64,000 bases of DNA from positions 1 through 64,000 of the forward strand of contig NZ_BJND01000050.1 of NCBI RefSeq assembly GCF_006539505.1. The letters are read 5' to 3'. This document shows, one piece after another, positions 44,602 to 52,257 of the stretch. A program made the position numbers and the translations under genes. The notes under the pieces are model-generated. The model had not been told where the DNA came from. It worked only from the letters and a program-made list of their open reading frames with translations, and ran no database searches. How positions within the stretch are numbered: the stretch's first letter is position 1; each line of letters starts with the position of its first letter. The DNA is from Streptomyces spinoverrucosus. Its GTDB lineage: Bacteria > Actinomycetota > Actinomycetes > Streptomycetales > Streptomycetaceae.

Positions 44602-45882
44602 TCAGTCGTGGTCGAGGGTGTGGAAGGAACGGTCGTGCCACACCAGTGGCCTGCCGCCGCCGAGGCCGACGGCGCGGAGGCGGCCGACGACGGTGTGGTG
44701 GTCGCCGTACCGGCGGACGTCCTCGACCAGGCACACCGTCCAGCCGAGCGCCTCGTCCAGCACCGGCAGGCCGAGCACCTGCCGCAGCGGTACGCCGGTA
44801 CAGCGCGCGGCGGGCGGCAGGGCAGGGTCGGCGAACCGCTCGGCCACCGCGCGCTGGTGCTCCGCCAGCAGACTGACGGCGAAGGCGCCGCGCCACCGCA
44901 GCGCGGCCAGGGTGCGCGAGCTGCCGCGCAGGCAGGCCAGCAGCAGGGGCGGCCGGGCGGAGAGGGAGGTCAGGGCCGAGACGGTCATCCCGGTCGGCCC
45001 GCCGTGCGCGTCAAGCGCGGTGACCACGGCGACACCGCCCGCCAGCTTGGCGTACAGCCCGAGACAGCGCGAGGTGTCGGGGCCGGGTTCGTCGCGCAGG
45101 GCGTCCCAGGCGAGCGCGAGCGGATCGCTCGGTGACGGGGGTGTGGTGGCTGGCTGGGGCTTGGGTGGGGGTGTGGTGAGTGGCTCGGCGATGCGCGTGG
45201 GCGCGGTGACCGGCTGGGTCTTGGGCGGGGGTGTGATTACCGGCTCGGCGATGCGCCTGGGCCCGGTGACCGGCTTGGTGTTGGGCAGGGGTGTGGTGGC
45301 TGGCTCGGCCTTGGGTGGGGGTGCGGTCGCTGGCTCGGTCTTGGTCGGGAGTGTGGTCACCGGCTCGGTCATGGACGAGGAAGCGGTGACCGGCTGGGTC
45401 TTGGTCGCGGGAGTGGTGGCTGGCTGGGTCTTGGGCGGAGGTGTGGTGACCGGCTCGGCGATGCGCGCGGGCGTTGTGACCGGCTCGGCCTTGGACGGGA
45501 GCGTGGTCACCGGCTCGGTCATGGACGCGGGCGCGGTGACCGGCTCGGTCACGGGCGCGAGCCCGGTCACCGGCCGCCCCACCGACGGAGCCGCCGCCAC
45601 CGGCCGCCCCACGGACGGGGGCGTCGCCACTGGCTCGGCCATGTCTACGGGCCGCCCCACGGACGGGGCCGCCGCCACAGGCTCAGCCATGTCCACCGGC
45701 CGCCCCACGGACGGAGCCGCCGCCACAGGCTCGGCCATGTCCACCGGCCCCACCACGGACGAGGCCGCCACCACCCGCTCAGCCATGTCTACCGGCAGCC
45801 CCACGGCCAGGGCCGCCGCCACAGGCTCGGCCATGTCCACCGGCCCCACCACGGACGGGGTCGCCGCCACCCGCTCAGCCAT
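44602..45882 (-). CDS. Flavin reductase with a long repeat-rich N-terminal extension
   Basis: This protein has 426 residues. Only the last about 170 form a flavin-reductase-like domain (YAKLAGGVAVVTALDAHGGP, GMTVSALTSLSARPPLLLACL, RRYGDHHTVVGRL). The first about 245 residues are Pro/Thr/Val-rich 10-residue repeats such as EPVTTPPPKT and 16-residue DMAEPVAAAPSVGRPV repeats. Known reductases of this family are about 170-190 residues. The start at 45882 overlaps the previous stop by eight bases and lacks a ribosome site, so coupling is expected. No in-frame start lies between the repeats and the domain. It would supply reduced FAD to the N-hydroxylase (VlmR-like). Confidence 0.8.
   Translation of the reverse strand: MAERVAATPSVVGPVDMAEPVAAALAVGLPVDMAERVVAASSVVGPVDMAEPVAAAPSVGRPVDMAEPVAAAPSVGRPVDMAEPVATPPSVGRPVAAAPSVGRPVTGLAPVTEPVTAPASMTEPVTTLPSKAEPVTTPARIAEPVTTPPPKTQPATTPATKTQPVTASSSMTEPVTTLPTKTEPATAPPPKAEPATTPLPNTKPVTGPRRIAEPVITPPPKTQPVTAPTRIAEPLTTPPPKPQPATTPPSPSDPLALAWDALRDEPGPDTSRCLGLYAKLAGGVAVVTALDAHGGPTGMTVSALTSLSARPPLLLACLRGSSRTLAALRWRGAFAVSLLAEHQRAVAERFADPALPPAARCTGVPLRQVLGLPVLDEALGWTVCLVEDVRRYGDHHTVVGRLRAVGLGGGRPLVWHDRSFHTLDHD
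45147..45880. repeat. Tandem 30-bp (and longer) coding minisatellite
   Basis: Decayed 30-bp units encode 10-residue Pro/Thr repeats from about 45147 to 45600. A distinct, more recent set of units built around GGCTCGGCCATGTCCACCGG runs from 45600 to 45880. All units are multiples of three, keeping the reductase frame open. Confidence 0.85.
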
Positions 45883-46342
45883 GGACGGGCGCGGCGGTCG
45901 GCAGGGCGGTGACTCGGCCGAGCAAGCCGCGGGTGATCAGCTCGATGTTGCCGCGCAGCGTCGACTCGGCCACCGGGTCGAGCAGTTCGGCCAGCGTGGG
46001 GATGCCGAGGTCGAACACGGCGTCGAAGGTGACGGCCGTACCGCGTTCGCCCGGCGCGCACCGCCACGTGCCCTCGAACACCTCGAAGTCGCCCCGGAGT
46101 TGGGTGAAGCCGAGGGTGAGGGTCTCGGGGTGGAAGGCGTCCCGTTCCGACCAGCGCATCAGGCCGTTGCGGAATCGGACAGTCCAGTCGGACACCACCG
46201 TGCCGTCGGCGCCGGGCGGGTGCACCACCACCTCGCGGACGGTCTCGGTGACGTCCGGGTAGCGCCGGAAGTCCCGGATCCGCTCGTAGGCGGTCTCGGG
46301 CTCGACGTCGTGGGCGGTCATCGTGACGGTCACATGACGCAT
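45875..46342 (-). CDS. SRPBCC / polyketide cyclase-like protein
   Basis: This 155-residue START/Bet v 1-fold protein (MRHVTVTMTAHDVEPETAYERIRDFRRYPDVTETVREV) resembles polyketide cyclase/dehydrase and COQ10-like lipid-binding proteins. It has a hydrophobic ligand cavity and no obvious catalytic motif. It overlaps the flavin-reductase start and follows the aminotransferase, so it is part of the leftward operon. It may hold the hydrophobic alkyl intermediate or catalyse a condensation; the role is unknown. Confidence 0.8.
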   Translation of the reverse strand: MRHVTVTMTAHDVEPETAYERIRDFRRYPDVTETVREVVVHPPGADGTVVSDWTVRFRNGLMRWSERDAFHPETLTLGFTQLRGDFEVFEGTWRCAPGERGTAVTFDAVFDLGIPTLAELLDPVAESTLRGNIELITRGLLGRVTALPTAAPVHG

Positions 46343-46401
46343 AGGGGGTTACCTTTCCGCCGTCGCCGGGACGGCTCATACGCTCGTATAAGGGGGAGTG
46401 G

Positions 46402-47670
46402 TCAGGCGAGCCGGTCGGCCACCGCCCGCAGCGACTCGGACAGAGCCGTGCGGAACAGCCCCAGTTCCGCGTCGGTGACGACGGCCGGCGGGGTCAGGCG
46501 CAGCACTCGGCCCGCGTTGAGGGAGTGGTTCACCAGGACGCCGCGACCGACCAGCTCCAGGATCAGCTCACCCACCGCCTGCTCGGCGCCCAGCTCCAGC
46601 CCGATCAGCAGGCCGCGTCCGCGCACGTCCCGTACCAGGCCGCCGGTGTACGGCGTGCAGGCGGCGCGAACGCCGTGCAGCAGCCGCAGTCCCAGCGCCC
46701 GGGCCCGCGTGACGACGTCCTCCCGGTCCAGGGTCTGCACGGCGGCCAACGCGGCGGCGCAGGCCAGCGGCGAGGCGGCGAAGGTCGAGGTGTGCAGGTA
46801 GGGATCGCGGGAGAAGGGGGCGTACGCCCGCTCGGTGGCCACCATCGCGGCGACGGGCACCACCCCGCCGCTCAGGCCCTTGCCGACGAGCAGGACGTCG
46901 GGGCTGACCCGCTCGGTGTCCACGCCCCACCAGGAGCCGAGCCGGCCGAGCCCGGTCTGGATCTCGTCGACGATCAGGAAGGCGCCGTGGGTGCGGCACA
47001 GCCGGCCCGCGTCGGCGAGATAGCCGGGCGGCGGGATCCGCACCCCGCCCTCGCCCTGCACCGGTTCGACGATCAGGCAGGCGCGCGGCCCGAACCGGGC
47101 GAGGGCCTGAGCCAACGCCTCGGTGTCGCCGTACGGCACGGACACGGAGTCGGGCAGCAGCGGCCGGAACGGGTCCTGGTAGAGGGGGTTGGCGGTGGCA
47201 CTGAGCGCGCCGAGCGTCTTGCCGTGGTAGCCGCCGGTGGTGCTGATCAGCGCGGTGTGCCCGTGGACGCGGGCCAGTTTGAGCGCGGCCTCGGTGGCCT
47301 CCGCCCCGGAGTTGACGAAGTGCACCCGGTCCAGGCCCACCGGGGTGTGCGCGGCCAGCGCCTCGGCGGCGCGGGCCGCGACCGGCTCCAGGAAGACCCG
47401 GGTGGCCAGCGGATGCGCGTCGATCTGCCGGTGCACCGCTGCGGTGACGGCCGGATGACGGTGGCCGAGGATGAACACGCCGTAGCCACCGAAGTCGAGG
47501 TAGCGGCGGCCGTCGGAGGTGTGCACCCAGACGCCCTCGGACGACGTCTCCACCATGCCGCCCAGCACCTCACCGAGCACGGCACGGCCCGCGGCCAGAT
47601 GCTCGCGATAGACCCGGGCGACGTACGACGGGTCCGCCACGGCCGCTTCTGTGGCCGGGGAGACGGTCAT
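46402..47670 (-). CDS. Class III PLP-dependent aminotransferase
   Basis: This 422-residue enzyme has GGYGVFILGHRHPAV in the N-terminal domain, the phosphate-binding NSGAEATEAALK, the PLP-holding DEIQTGLGRLG, and the catalytic Lys in LVGKGLSGGVVPVAAM. Omega-amine transaminases of this class convert aldehydes to amines. The stop codon of the upstream thioester reductase overlaps its ATG by four bases, so aldehyde made by the reductase would be aminated to a fatty alkylamine, the precursor of the N-hydroxylation step. Confidence 0.9.
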   Translation of the reverse strand: MTVSPATEAAVADPSYVARVYREHLAAGRAVLGEVLGGMVETSSEGVWVHTSDGRRYLDFGGYGVFILGHRHPAVTAAVHRQIDAHPLATRVFLEPVAARAAEALAAHTPVGLDRVHFVNSGAEATEAALKLARVHGHTALISTTGGYHGKTLGALSATANPLYQDPFRPLLPDSVSVPYGDTEALAQALARFGPRACLIVEPVQGEGGVRIPPPGYLADAGRLCRTHGAFLIVDEIQTGLGRLGSWWGVDTERVSPDVLLVGKGLSGGVVPVAAMVATERAYAPFSRDPYLHTSTFAASPLACAAALAAVQTLDREDVVTRARALGLRLLHGVRAACTPYTGGLVRDVRGRGLLIGLELGAEQAVGELILELVGRGVLVNHSLNAGRVLRLTPPAVVTDAELGLFRTALSESLRAVADRLA

Positions 47671-48782
47671 GACGCCAACCTCCGCGCGGCGGCGGCCCCG
47701 TACGACACGTGCGGCGCCCGGCGTGGCCCGCCCGGGCCCGCCGACCAGGCGGCGAGGTTGCGTACGAGCGCCCGGCGCAGGTCGTCCCGGGACACCGCCG
47801 TACCGCAGTGCGCGTCGCCCAGCGAGGAGTCGAACGGCAGGGCCCGCTGGAACACCAGCAGTAACTCGGCGTACGTGTGGAAGCGGCGGCGCAGCGACTC
47901 CGGGAACGACGGGCCCTCGATCAGCGGCAGCAGCAGCCGGTGCACCGACTCCAGCGGGATCAGCCGGGGCGGATGCGGCCGGGGCCCGTACCGCTCGGCG
48001 AACTCCAGGCAGACGTCGACGACTTCGCCCTGCGACAGCGCCTGGTCGCCGGCCGTCAGCCAGTACTCGCCGCCGGTCACCCCGGCACGCAGCAGCTCGC
48101 CCACGGCACGCGCCACGACGTCCTGCGGCACCATGTCGATCCGGGCGTCCGGCGCCCCCGGCAGTACGGGCACCTGGCCCTTGACGATCGCGCCCAGTGC
48201 CCGGGTCAGTCCCTGGGCGCCGGCGATCCGGCCGGTGCGGGAGTCGCCCATGACCACCGACGGGCGCAGGATCGTCGTCGGCACCGCGGCCTCGCGCACC
48301 GCCTGCTCGGCCGCCGATTTGGAGGCCAGGTAGGCGGCGGCGCCGGGGAAGCGCCGCCGCTCCTCCGGGGCCAGCGGGTTGGCCACGAAGGCGGTGCTGA
48401 TGTGGTGGACGGGCGCGTCGGCGCGGGCGGCGAGGTCGAGCACGGCGGTGGTGCCGTTCAGGTTGGCCCGCCAGATCGCCTCGGGCGCCGCCTTCCAGTT
48501 GGTGGCGGCGGCCGAGTGCACGACGACGTCCACGTCCGCCGTCAGCCGCGCCAGGTCGGACGGGAGCAGGCCGAGGCCCGGCTGCGTCAGGTCGGCGCGG
48601 ACCTCCTCGACGCGCGGGTCGGCAACGCGGGAACGGTGGCGCAGGCAGACGATGCGGTAGCGGGGCGCCAGCTCCTCGATCAGGGCCCGGCCCAGGACGC
48701 CGGAGGCGCCGGTGAGGAGGAGGGTGGGGCGGTTGGGTGCGTCGGGTGCGTGCAATGCGTCGACTGCGTCGGATGCGGGCAT
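47667..48782 (-). CDS. SDR-type thioester reductase (male-sterility / NAD-binding 4 family)
   Basis: This 371-residue protein has TGASGVLGRALIEEL (dinucleotide loop) near residues 24-38. The signature VVHSAAATNWKAAPEAIWRAN follows, and the catalytic YLASKSAAE has the Tyr-x3-Lys pair (about 173-177). It corresponds to the free-standing C-terminal thioester-reductase domain that releases acyl-ACP or acyl-CoA as an aldehyde. It is the second gene of the leftward operon (GAGGGG nine bases before the ATG at 48782) and feeds the aminotransferase. There is no ligase or carrier domain in this protein. Confidence 0.88.
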   Translation of the reverse strand: MPASDAVDALHAPDAPNRPTLLLTGASGVLGRALIEELAPRYRIVCLRHRSRVADPRVEEVRADLTQPGLGLLPSDLARLTADVDVVVHSAAATNWKAAPEAIWRANLNGTTAVLDLAARADAPVHHISTAFVANPLAPEERRRFPGAAAYLASKSAAEQAVREAAVPTTILRPSVVMGDSRTGRIAGAQGLTRALGAIVKGQVPVLPGAPDARIDMVPQDVVARAVGELLRAGVTGGEYWLTAGDQALSQGEVVDVCLEFAERYGPRPHPPRLIPLESVHRLLLPLIEGPSFPESLRRRFHTYAELLLVFQRALPFDSSLGDAHCGTAVSRDDLRRALVRNLAAWSAGPGGPRRAPHVSYGAAAARRLAS

Positions 48783-48861
48783 GCGAAGGATCCCCTCGGT
48801 CGGATGAGTGGGGGGTGAAGGGGCGAAGGGAACAGGGCCGTATCAGGCTGTCGGTGGCGGG

Positions 48862-50160
48862 TCAGGCGACAGTCAGTGGGTCGCCCGCCAGGTACGCGGC
48901 CAGCGGGCCGGTCATCCGGGAGCGGGACGGCGGGTGCAGGGCCAGGCCGTGAGTGCAGGTGGCGAGGTGGCCGATCTCGTCGGAACTCATGAAGTTCAGC
49001 CCGCCGAGCAGCTCGACCGCCCGCGGCACGATCCGGGCGAGGGCGTCCTGGACGCCGTAGCGGACGAAGAGGGACTCGGCGAGGGCGGAGTCGTCGAGGG
49101 GGGTGTGCTCAGGCATGGAGCTGCCGGACGCAGAACGGTCGGACGAGACCCCGTCTGCCGAGGCCCCGTCGGACGGGAAACCGTCGGACGAAGACCTGTC
49201 GGCCGAGGCCCTATCGGACGGGAAACCGTCGGCCGAGGCCCCGTCCGCCGAGGCCCCACCCGACACGCCCTGGTCCACCCTGCGGGCCAGCCCCTCCACC
49301 GACGCCGCAGCCGACTCGACGGCGACCAGCAGCGCGACCCGCTCGCTCTCGGGCACCCGATCGTTCAGCAGCACCCGCTCCACGAGCGCGCTCGCGGCGC
49401 CCAGATAGCTCCCGGTCATCAGCAGCTCGAACCACACCAGACCGAGCCTCTGCACCGCGTCGAGCCGTTCGCCGGGCGGGCACGCGGTCCGCACCAGCAG
49501 GTCCGGCGGCACGAGGACGCCGTCCAGGGTCACCTGCTCGCTCTCGGCGCCGGCCAGGAAGCGGCTGGACCAGAAGCCGCTCACCGTCAGGCCCTCGCTG
49601 TCGGCGGGGATCAGCGCCACGGCCAGCTCGTCCCCCGCGCCGTCCGCGCGCGGTACCAGGACGCTGGCCGTGAGCAGGTCCATGGAACGGGCCAGGCTGC
49701 AGGGCCGTTTCACCCCGCTGACGCGCAGGCCCTCCGGGGTCGGTGTCGCGGTCATCGTCGGCGACAGGATGCCGTGCCCACTGCGCCCCTCCGCGAATCC
49801 GGACGCCATCAGCAGGTCGTCGCTGGCGACGGCCTGTACGAGCATCCACTCCAGGCCCTCCCCGGCGCCGCTCAGCCCCACCAGGGTGGCCATCGAGAAG
49901 TGGTGCATGGTCGTCGCCACGGCGAGCGAGGGAGAGCGGCTGCCGAGCGCCCGCTGTACCCGTACGGCCTCCAGCGCCGAGGCCCCCCGGCCCTGGAGCG
50001 ACGCCGGCGCCAGCAGCCCGGGACCTCCGCTCTTGCGGAACAGCCCGATTCCGGGGCTGTCGGGCCCTTCGAGGGTCATCAGCGGCACGGCGCGCAGACT
50101 GTCGTCGAGCCCCGGCAGCAGCCTGGTGAGGGCCGCGCGCTCACGGTCCAGGAATCTCAT
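48862..50160 (-). CDS. Acyl-CoA-dehydrogenase-like flavin N-monooxygenase (VlmH-like), with repeat insertion
   Basis: This 432-residue protein of the acyl-CoA dehydrogenase fold matches the two-component flavin monooxygenases (DszC/IBAH type). Visible parts are VQRALGSRSPSLAVATTMHHF, KRPCSLARSMDLLTASVLV, FWSSRFLAGAESEQVTLDGV and GSYLGAASALVERVL. Residues about 300-343 are an acidic Ser/Asp/Ala insertion made of pentapeptide repeats such as ASADG and FPSDG. In valanimycin synthesis VlmH N-hydroxylates an amine using FADH2 from a reductase. Here the substrate would be the fatty alkylamine. It is the first gene of the leftward operon. Confidence 0.75.
   Translation of the reverse strand: MRFLDRERAALTRLLPGLDDSLRAVPLMTLEGPDSPGIGLFRKSGGPGLLAPASLQGRGASALEAVRVQRALGSRSPSLAVATTMHHFSMATLVGLSGAGEGLEWMLVQAVASDDLLMASGFAEGRSGHGILSPTMTATPTPEGLRVSGVKRPCSLARSMDLLTASVLVPRADGAGDELAVALIPADSEGLTVSGFWSSRFLAGAESEQVTLDGVLVPPDLLVRTACPPGERLDAVQRLGLVWFELLMTGSYLGAASALVERVLLNDRVPESERVALLVAVESAAASVEGLARRVDQGVSGGASADGASADGFPSDRASADRSSSDGFPSDGASADGVSSDRSASGSSMPEHTPLDDSALAESLFVRYGVQDALARIVPRAVELLGGLNFMSSDEIGHLATCTHGLALHPPSRSRMTGPLAAYLAGDPLTVA
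49131..49265. repeat. 15-bp coding repeats inside the N-monooxygenase gene
   Basis: About nine units such as GACGGGAAACCGTCG and GCCGAGGCCCCGTCG encode an acidic pentapeptide array. Their length in multiples of three leaves the frame intact. Confidence 0.85.
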
Positions 50161-50413
50161 GTCGTCCCTGCTCCTTGCTCCTCGGACGCTGCCTGCGGCG
50201 ACGGCTGCGTCGCGGGGTCGCTGAGGTGGCAGCGTCGCTTGTTTTACGCACGGAGGACAGGGACCCCTCGCGGGGAACTCGGGGGCGCCCGGCGGGAGTT
50301 CGGGCTCATTCGGGGGCGCGCGCGAAGGTCCGACCGCACATACGGTGCGACGTTGCGGCGATGGCCGAATCGTCCGGGAGCGGCGCCCCCACTTCCGGCA
50401 GCGGCGCCCCCAC
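50161..50413. other. Promoter region of the leftward operon
   Basis: This stretch of about 250 bases between the N-monooxygenase start and the ribD-like stop contains no gene. Near 50377-50415 the sequence GGCAGCGGCGCCCCCACT is duplicated in tandem. It should hold the promoter of the leftward operon. No regulator box is recognised. Confidence 0.4.
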
Positions 50414-51544
50414 TCACCCCACCAAGTGCCGATTCGGCCCCTTGGCCGCCCCCTCGTACTCCGGCATCACCACCACATCCACCCCGGCCCCCGCCAACAC
50501 CCCACTCCCGTCGGCCCCCGCCACGAACGTGTCCGGTTCGCGCCAGGCCGTCACCACCCGTCCCACCCCGGCGTCGAGGATCAGCCGCGCGCAGGGCCGG
50601 GGCCGGGAGGCACGCCGGGTGCACGGTTCCAGGCTGGTGTAGACCGTGGCGCCGGGGAGGCGTGGGTCCTCGGGGTCGATCTTCGCGAGGGCGGCCTCTT
50701 CCGCGTGGACGACCGGGTCGCCGCCCTCCCGCGAGTGGCCCCGCGCCAGCTCCGTACCGTCCTGCGCCACGACCACCGCGCCCACGCTGAACGCCGTCTC
50801 CGACGGCGGGCACAGCGCCGCCAGCTCGCACGCCAGTGCCAGCCAGCGGCGGTCGGCCGCCGAGGCCAGACCTCCGACGCCGGGGGCGGTGGGCTCGTAG
50901 CGCATGAGGACGACGTCTTCGATGGGCCGTGTCTCGACCAGGCGCAGGCGCCCGGACTGGTAGTGGCCCGGGCCGAAGAGGCGGGGCGCGGACGGGTCGC
51001 CGACGAAGAGGGGGGCGAGGACGAGTTGGAGTTCGTCGGCCAAGCCCTCCAGGAGGAGTTGGGTGTGGATCGTGCCGCCGCCCTCCACCATCAGGCGGTC
51101 GACGCCGCGTACGTCGTGCAGGTGCGCGAGCAGCGCCCGCCAATCCAGGCTGTCACCGAGCGCGACGACGTCCGCCGCGACGGGCGTCTCCTTGAGGCGC
51201 AGGGCGCCCTCCGTCGTCGTATAGACGACCTTTTCGCCGCCCGTGTGCCAGAAGTTGGCGGTCGGGTCCAGTTCGCCGGAGCCGCTCACCGTGACCTTCA
51301 AGGGGTACTCCGGCTTCCCCGCCGCCACCCGGGCCGCCCGTCGCTCGGGGGAGTTGACCAGCAGCCGGGGGTTGTCGGCGCGGATCGTGCCCGCGCCGAT
51401 GAGGATCGCGTCGACGGACGCGCGTACCTCGTCGACCCGGTCGAAGTCGGCCGGGCTGGAGAGGAGGAGGCGTTCGGGGCCGGTGTCGTCCAGGTAGCCG
51501 TCGAGGGAGACGGCGGCGGACAGGAGGACGTAGGGGTAGGGCAT
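50414..51544 (-). CDS. RibD-like bifunctional protein, domains in reverse order (reductase-deaminase)
   Basis: This 376-residue protein has a RibD C-terminal reductase-like module first (residues about 1-220, VSLDGYLDDTGPERLLL, IGAGTIRADNPRLLV, LMVEGGGTIHTQLL). The deaminase zinc motif comes after it (PVVHAEEAALAKI and SLEPCTRRASRPRPC, about 285-330). Escherichia coli RibD has the deaminase first. The Cys pair spacing (PC-x9-C) is one residue longer than the usual PC-x8-C of CMP/RibD deaminases. With the nearby ribA it may make a pyrimidine or flavin-type precursor. It is divergent from marR with an operator palindrome between them. Confidence 0.82.
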   Translation of the reverse strand: MPYPYVLLSAAVSLDGYLDDTGPERLLLSSPADFDRVDEVRASVDAILIGAGTIRADNPRLLVNSPERRAARVAAGKPEYPLKVTVSGSGELDPTANFWHTGGEKVVYTTTEGALRLKETPVAADVVALGDSLDWRALLAHLHDVRGVDRLMVEGGGTIHTQLLLEGLADELQLVLAPLFVGDPSAPRLFGPGHYQSGRLRLVETRPIEDVVLMRYEPTAPGVGGLASAADRRWLALACELAALCPPSETAFSVGAVVVAQDGTELARGHSREGGDPVVHAEEAALAKIDPEDPRLPGATVYTSLEPCTRRASRPRPCARLILDAGVGRVVTAWREPDTFVAGADGSGVLAGAGVDVVVMPEYEGAAKGPNRHLVG

Positions 51545-51595
51545 GGGCGCACTCCACCTCGGGGGCCGGCGGACCGGGGACGGACCGGCGGGCTT

Positions 51596-51616
51596 GGTTC
51601 AAGTTTTAAGCAAACC
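51596..51616. promoter_or_regulatory. MarR-type operator between the ribD-like gene and marR
   Basis: GGTTCAAGTTTTAAGCAAACC is an imperfect palindrome of the same type as the two sites before ribA. It lies only 13 bases before the marR ATG, so it can shut off both divergent promoters. Confidence 0.6.
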
Positions 51617-51628
51617 TACACTGGCGGT

Positions 51629-52141
51629 ATGACGACTCGCTGGCTCACCCCGGAGGAGCAGCGCGCCTGGCGCGCGTACATGGGTGCCACCCTCCTCCTG
51701 GAGGACGCGCTCGACCGGCAGCTCCAGCAGGAGGCCGGCATGCCGCACCTGTACTACTCCATCCTCGCCAACCTCTCCGAGACCCCGGAACGCCGCCTGC
51801 GGATGACCGATCTCGCGGAGAAGCTGAAGATCACCCGCAGCCGACTGACGTACGCCGTCACCCGGCTGGAGAAGGACGGGCTGCTACGACGCGAGGAGTG
51901 CCGTTGGGACAAGCGGGGCAGCGTCGCCGCGCTGACGGACGAGGGAATGGCCGTGGTGGAGCGGCTGGCGCCGGGGCATGTGGAGACGGTTCGCGCGACG
52001 TTGTTCGATCATCTGAGTCCACAGCAGGTGGGGCAGTTGGAGGAGATCTTCACCCGCGTCGCCCAGGCCCTGCAAGAGGAGGCCGGGCGGGGCGCGGCGG
52101 GGGATGTGCCGTGGCGGCGCCGGTCGTCGTCGTGCTCGTGA
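51629..52141 (+). CDS. MarR-family transcription regulator
   Basis: This 170-residue winged-helix protein has a recognition helix in RMTDLAEKLKITRSRLTYAVTRLEKDGLLRREEC (about residues 63-96). A wing follows, and the C-terminal dimer helices (about 110-150) end in a short Arg/Ser tail. The similar palindromes on both sides of the gene indicate autoregulation and control of the ribD-like gene and ribA. The ATG at 51629 is the first Met of the conserved domain. A long open frame upstream belongs to the opposite strand. Confidence 0.85.
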   Translation: MTTRWLTPEEQRAWRAYMGATLLLEDALDRQLQQEAGMPHLYYSILANLSETPERRLRMTDLAEKLKITRSRLTYAVTRLEKDGLLRREECRWDKRGSVAALTDEGMAVVERLAPGHVETVRATLFDHLSPQQVGQLEEIFTRVAQALQEEAGRGAAGDVPWRRRSSSCS

Positions 52142-52177
52142 GGCCTCAATGGCCCAGTGAGGTGGATCACAAACAAG

Positions 52178-52240
52178 TTGCTTCAACTTTAAAGCAGGGA
52201 GTAGGGTCTCCGATCGAAGGGCTGCTTCAAAACTGAAGCA
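52178..52240 (+). promoter_or_regulatory. Two operator palindromes upstream of ribA
   Basis: TTGCTTCAACTTTAAAGCA at 52178-52196 and TGCTTCAAAACTGAAGCA at 52223-52240 share CTTCAA...AAGCA halves with the marR site. The second is a perfect palindrome (7-base arms, 4-base centre) and ends 17 bases before the ribA ATG. The MarR protein encoded between these sites is the likely binder. Confidence 0.65.
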
Positions 52241-52257
52241 CCTAACCGGAGACCCGT

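Noticed and set aside
46376..46391. Short ATACG/CGTAT inverted repeat between the aminotransferase and the SRPBCC gene
   Set aside because: The arms are only five bases long and the site is inside an operon; chance is likely.
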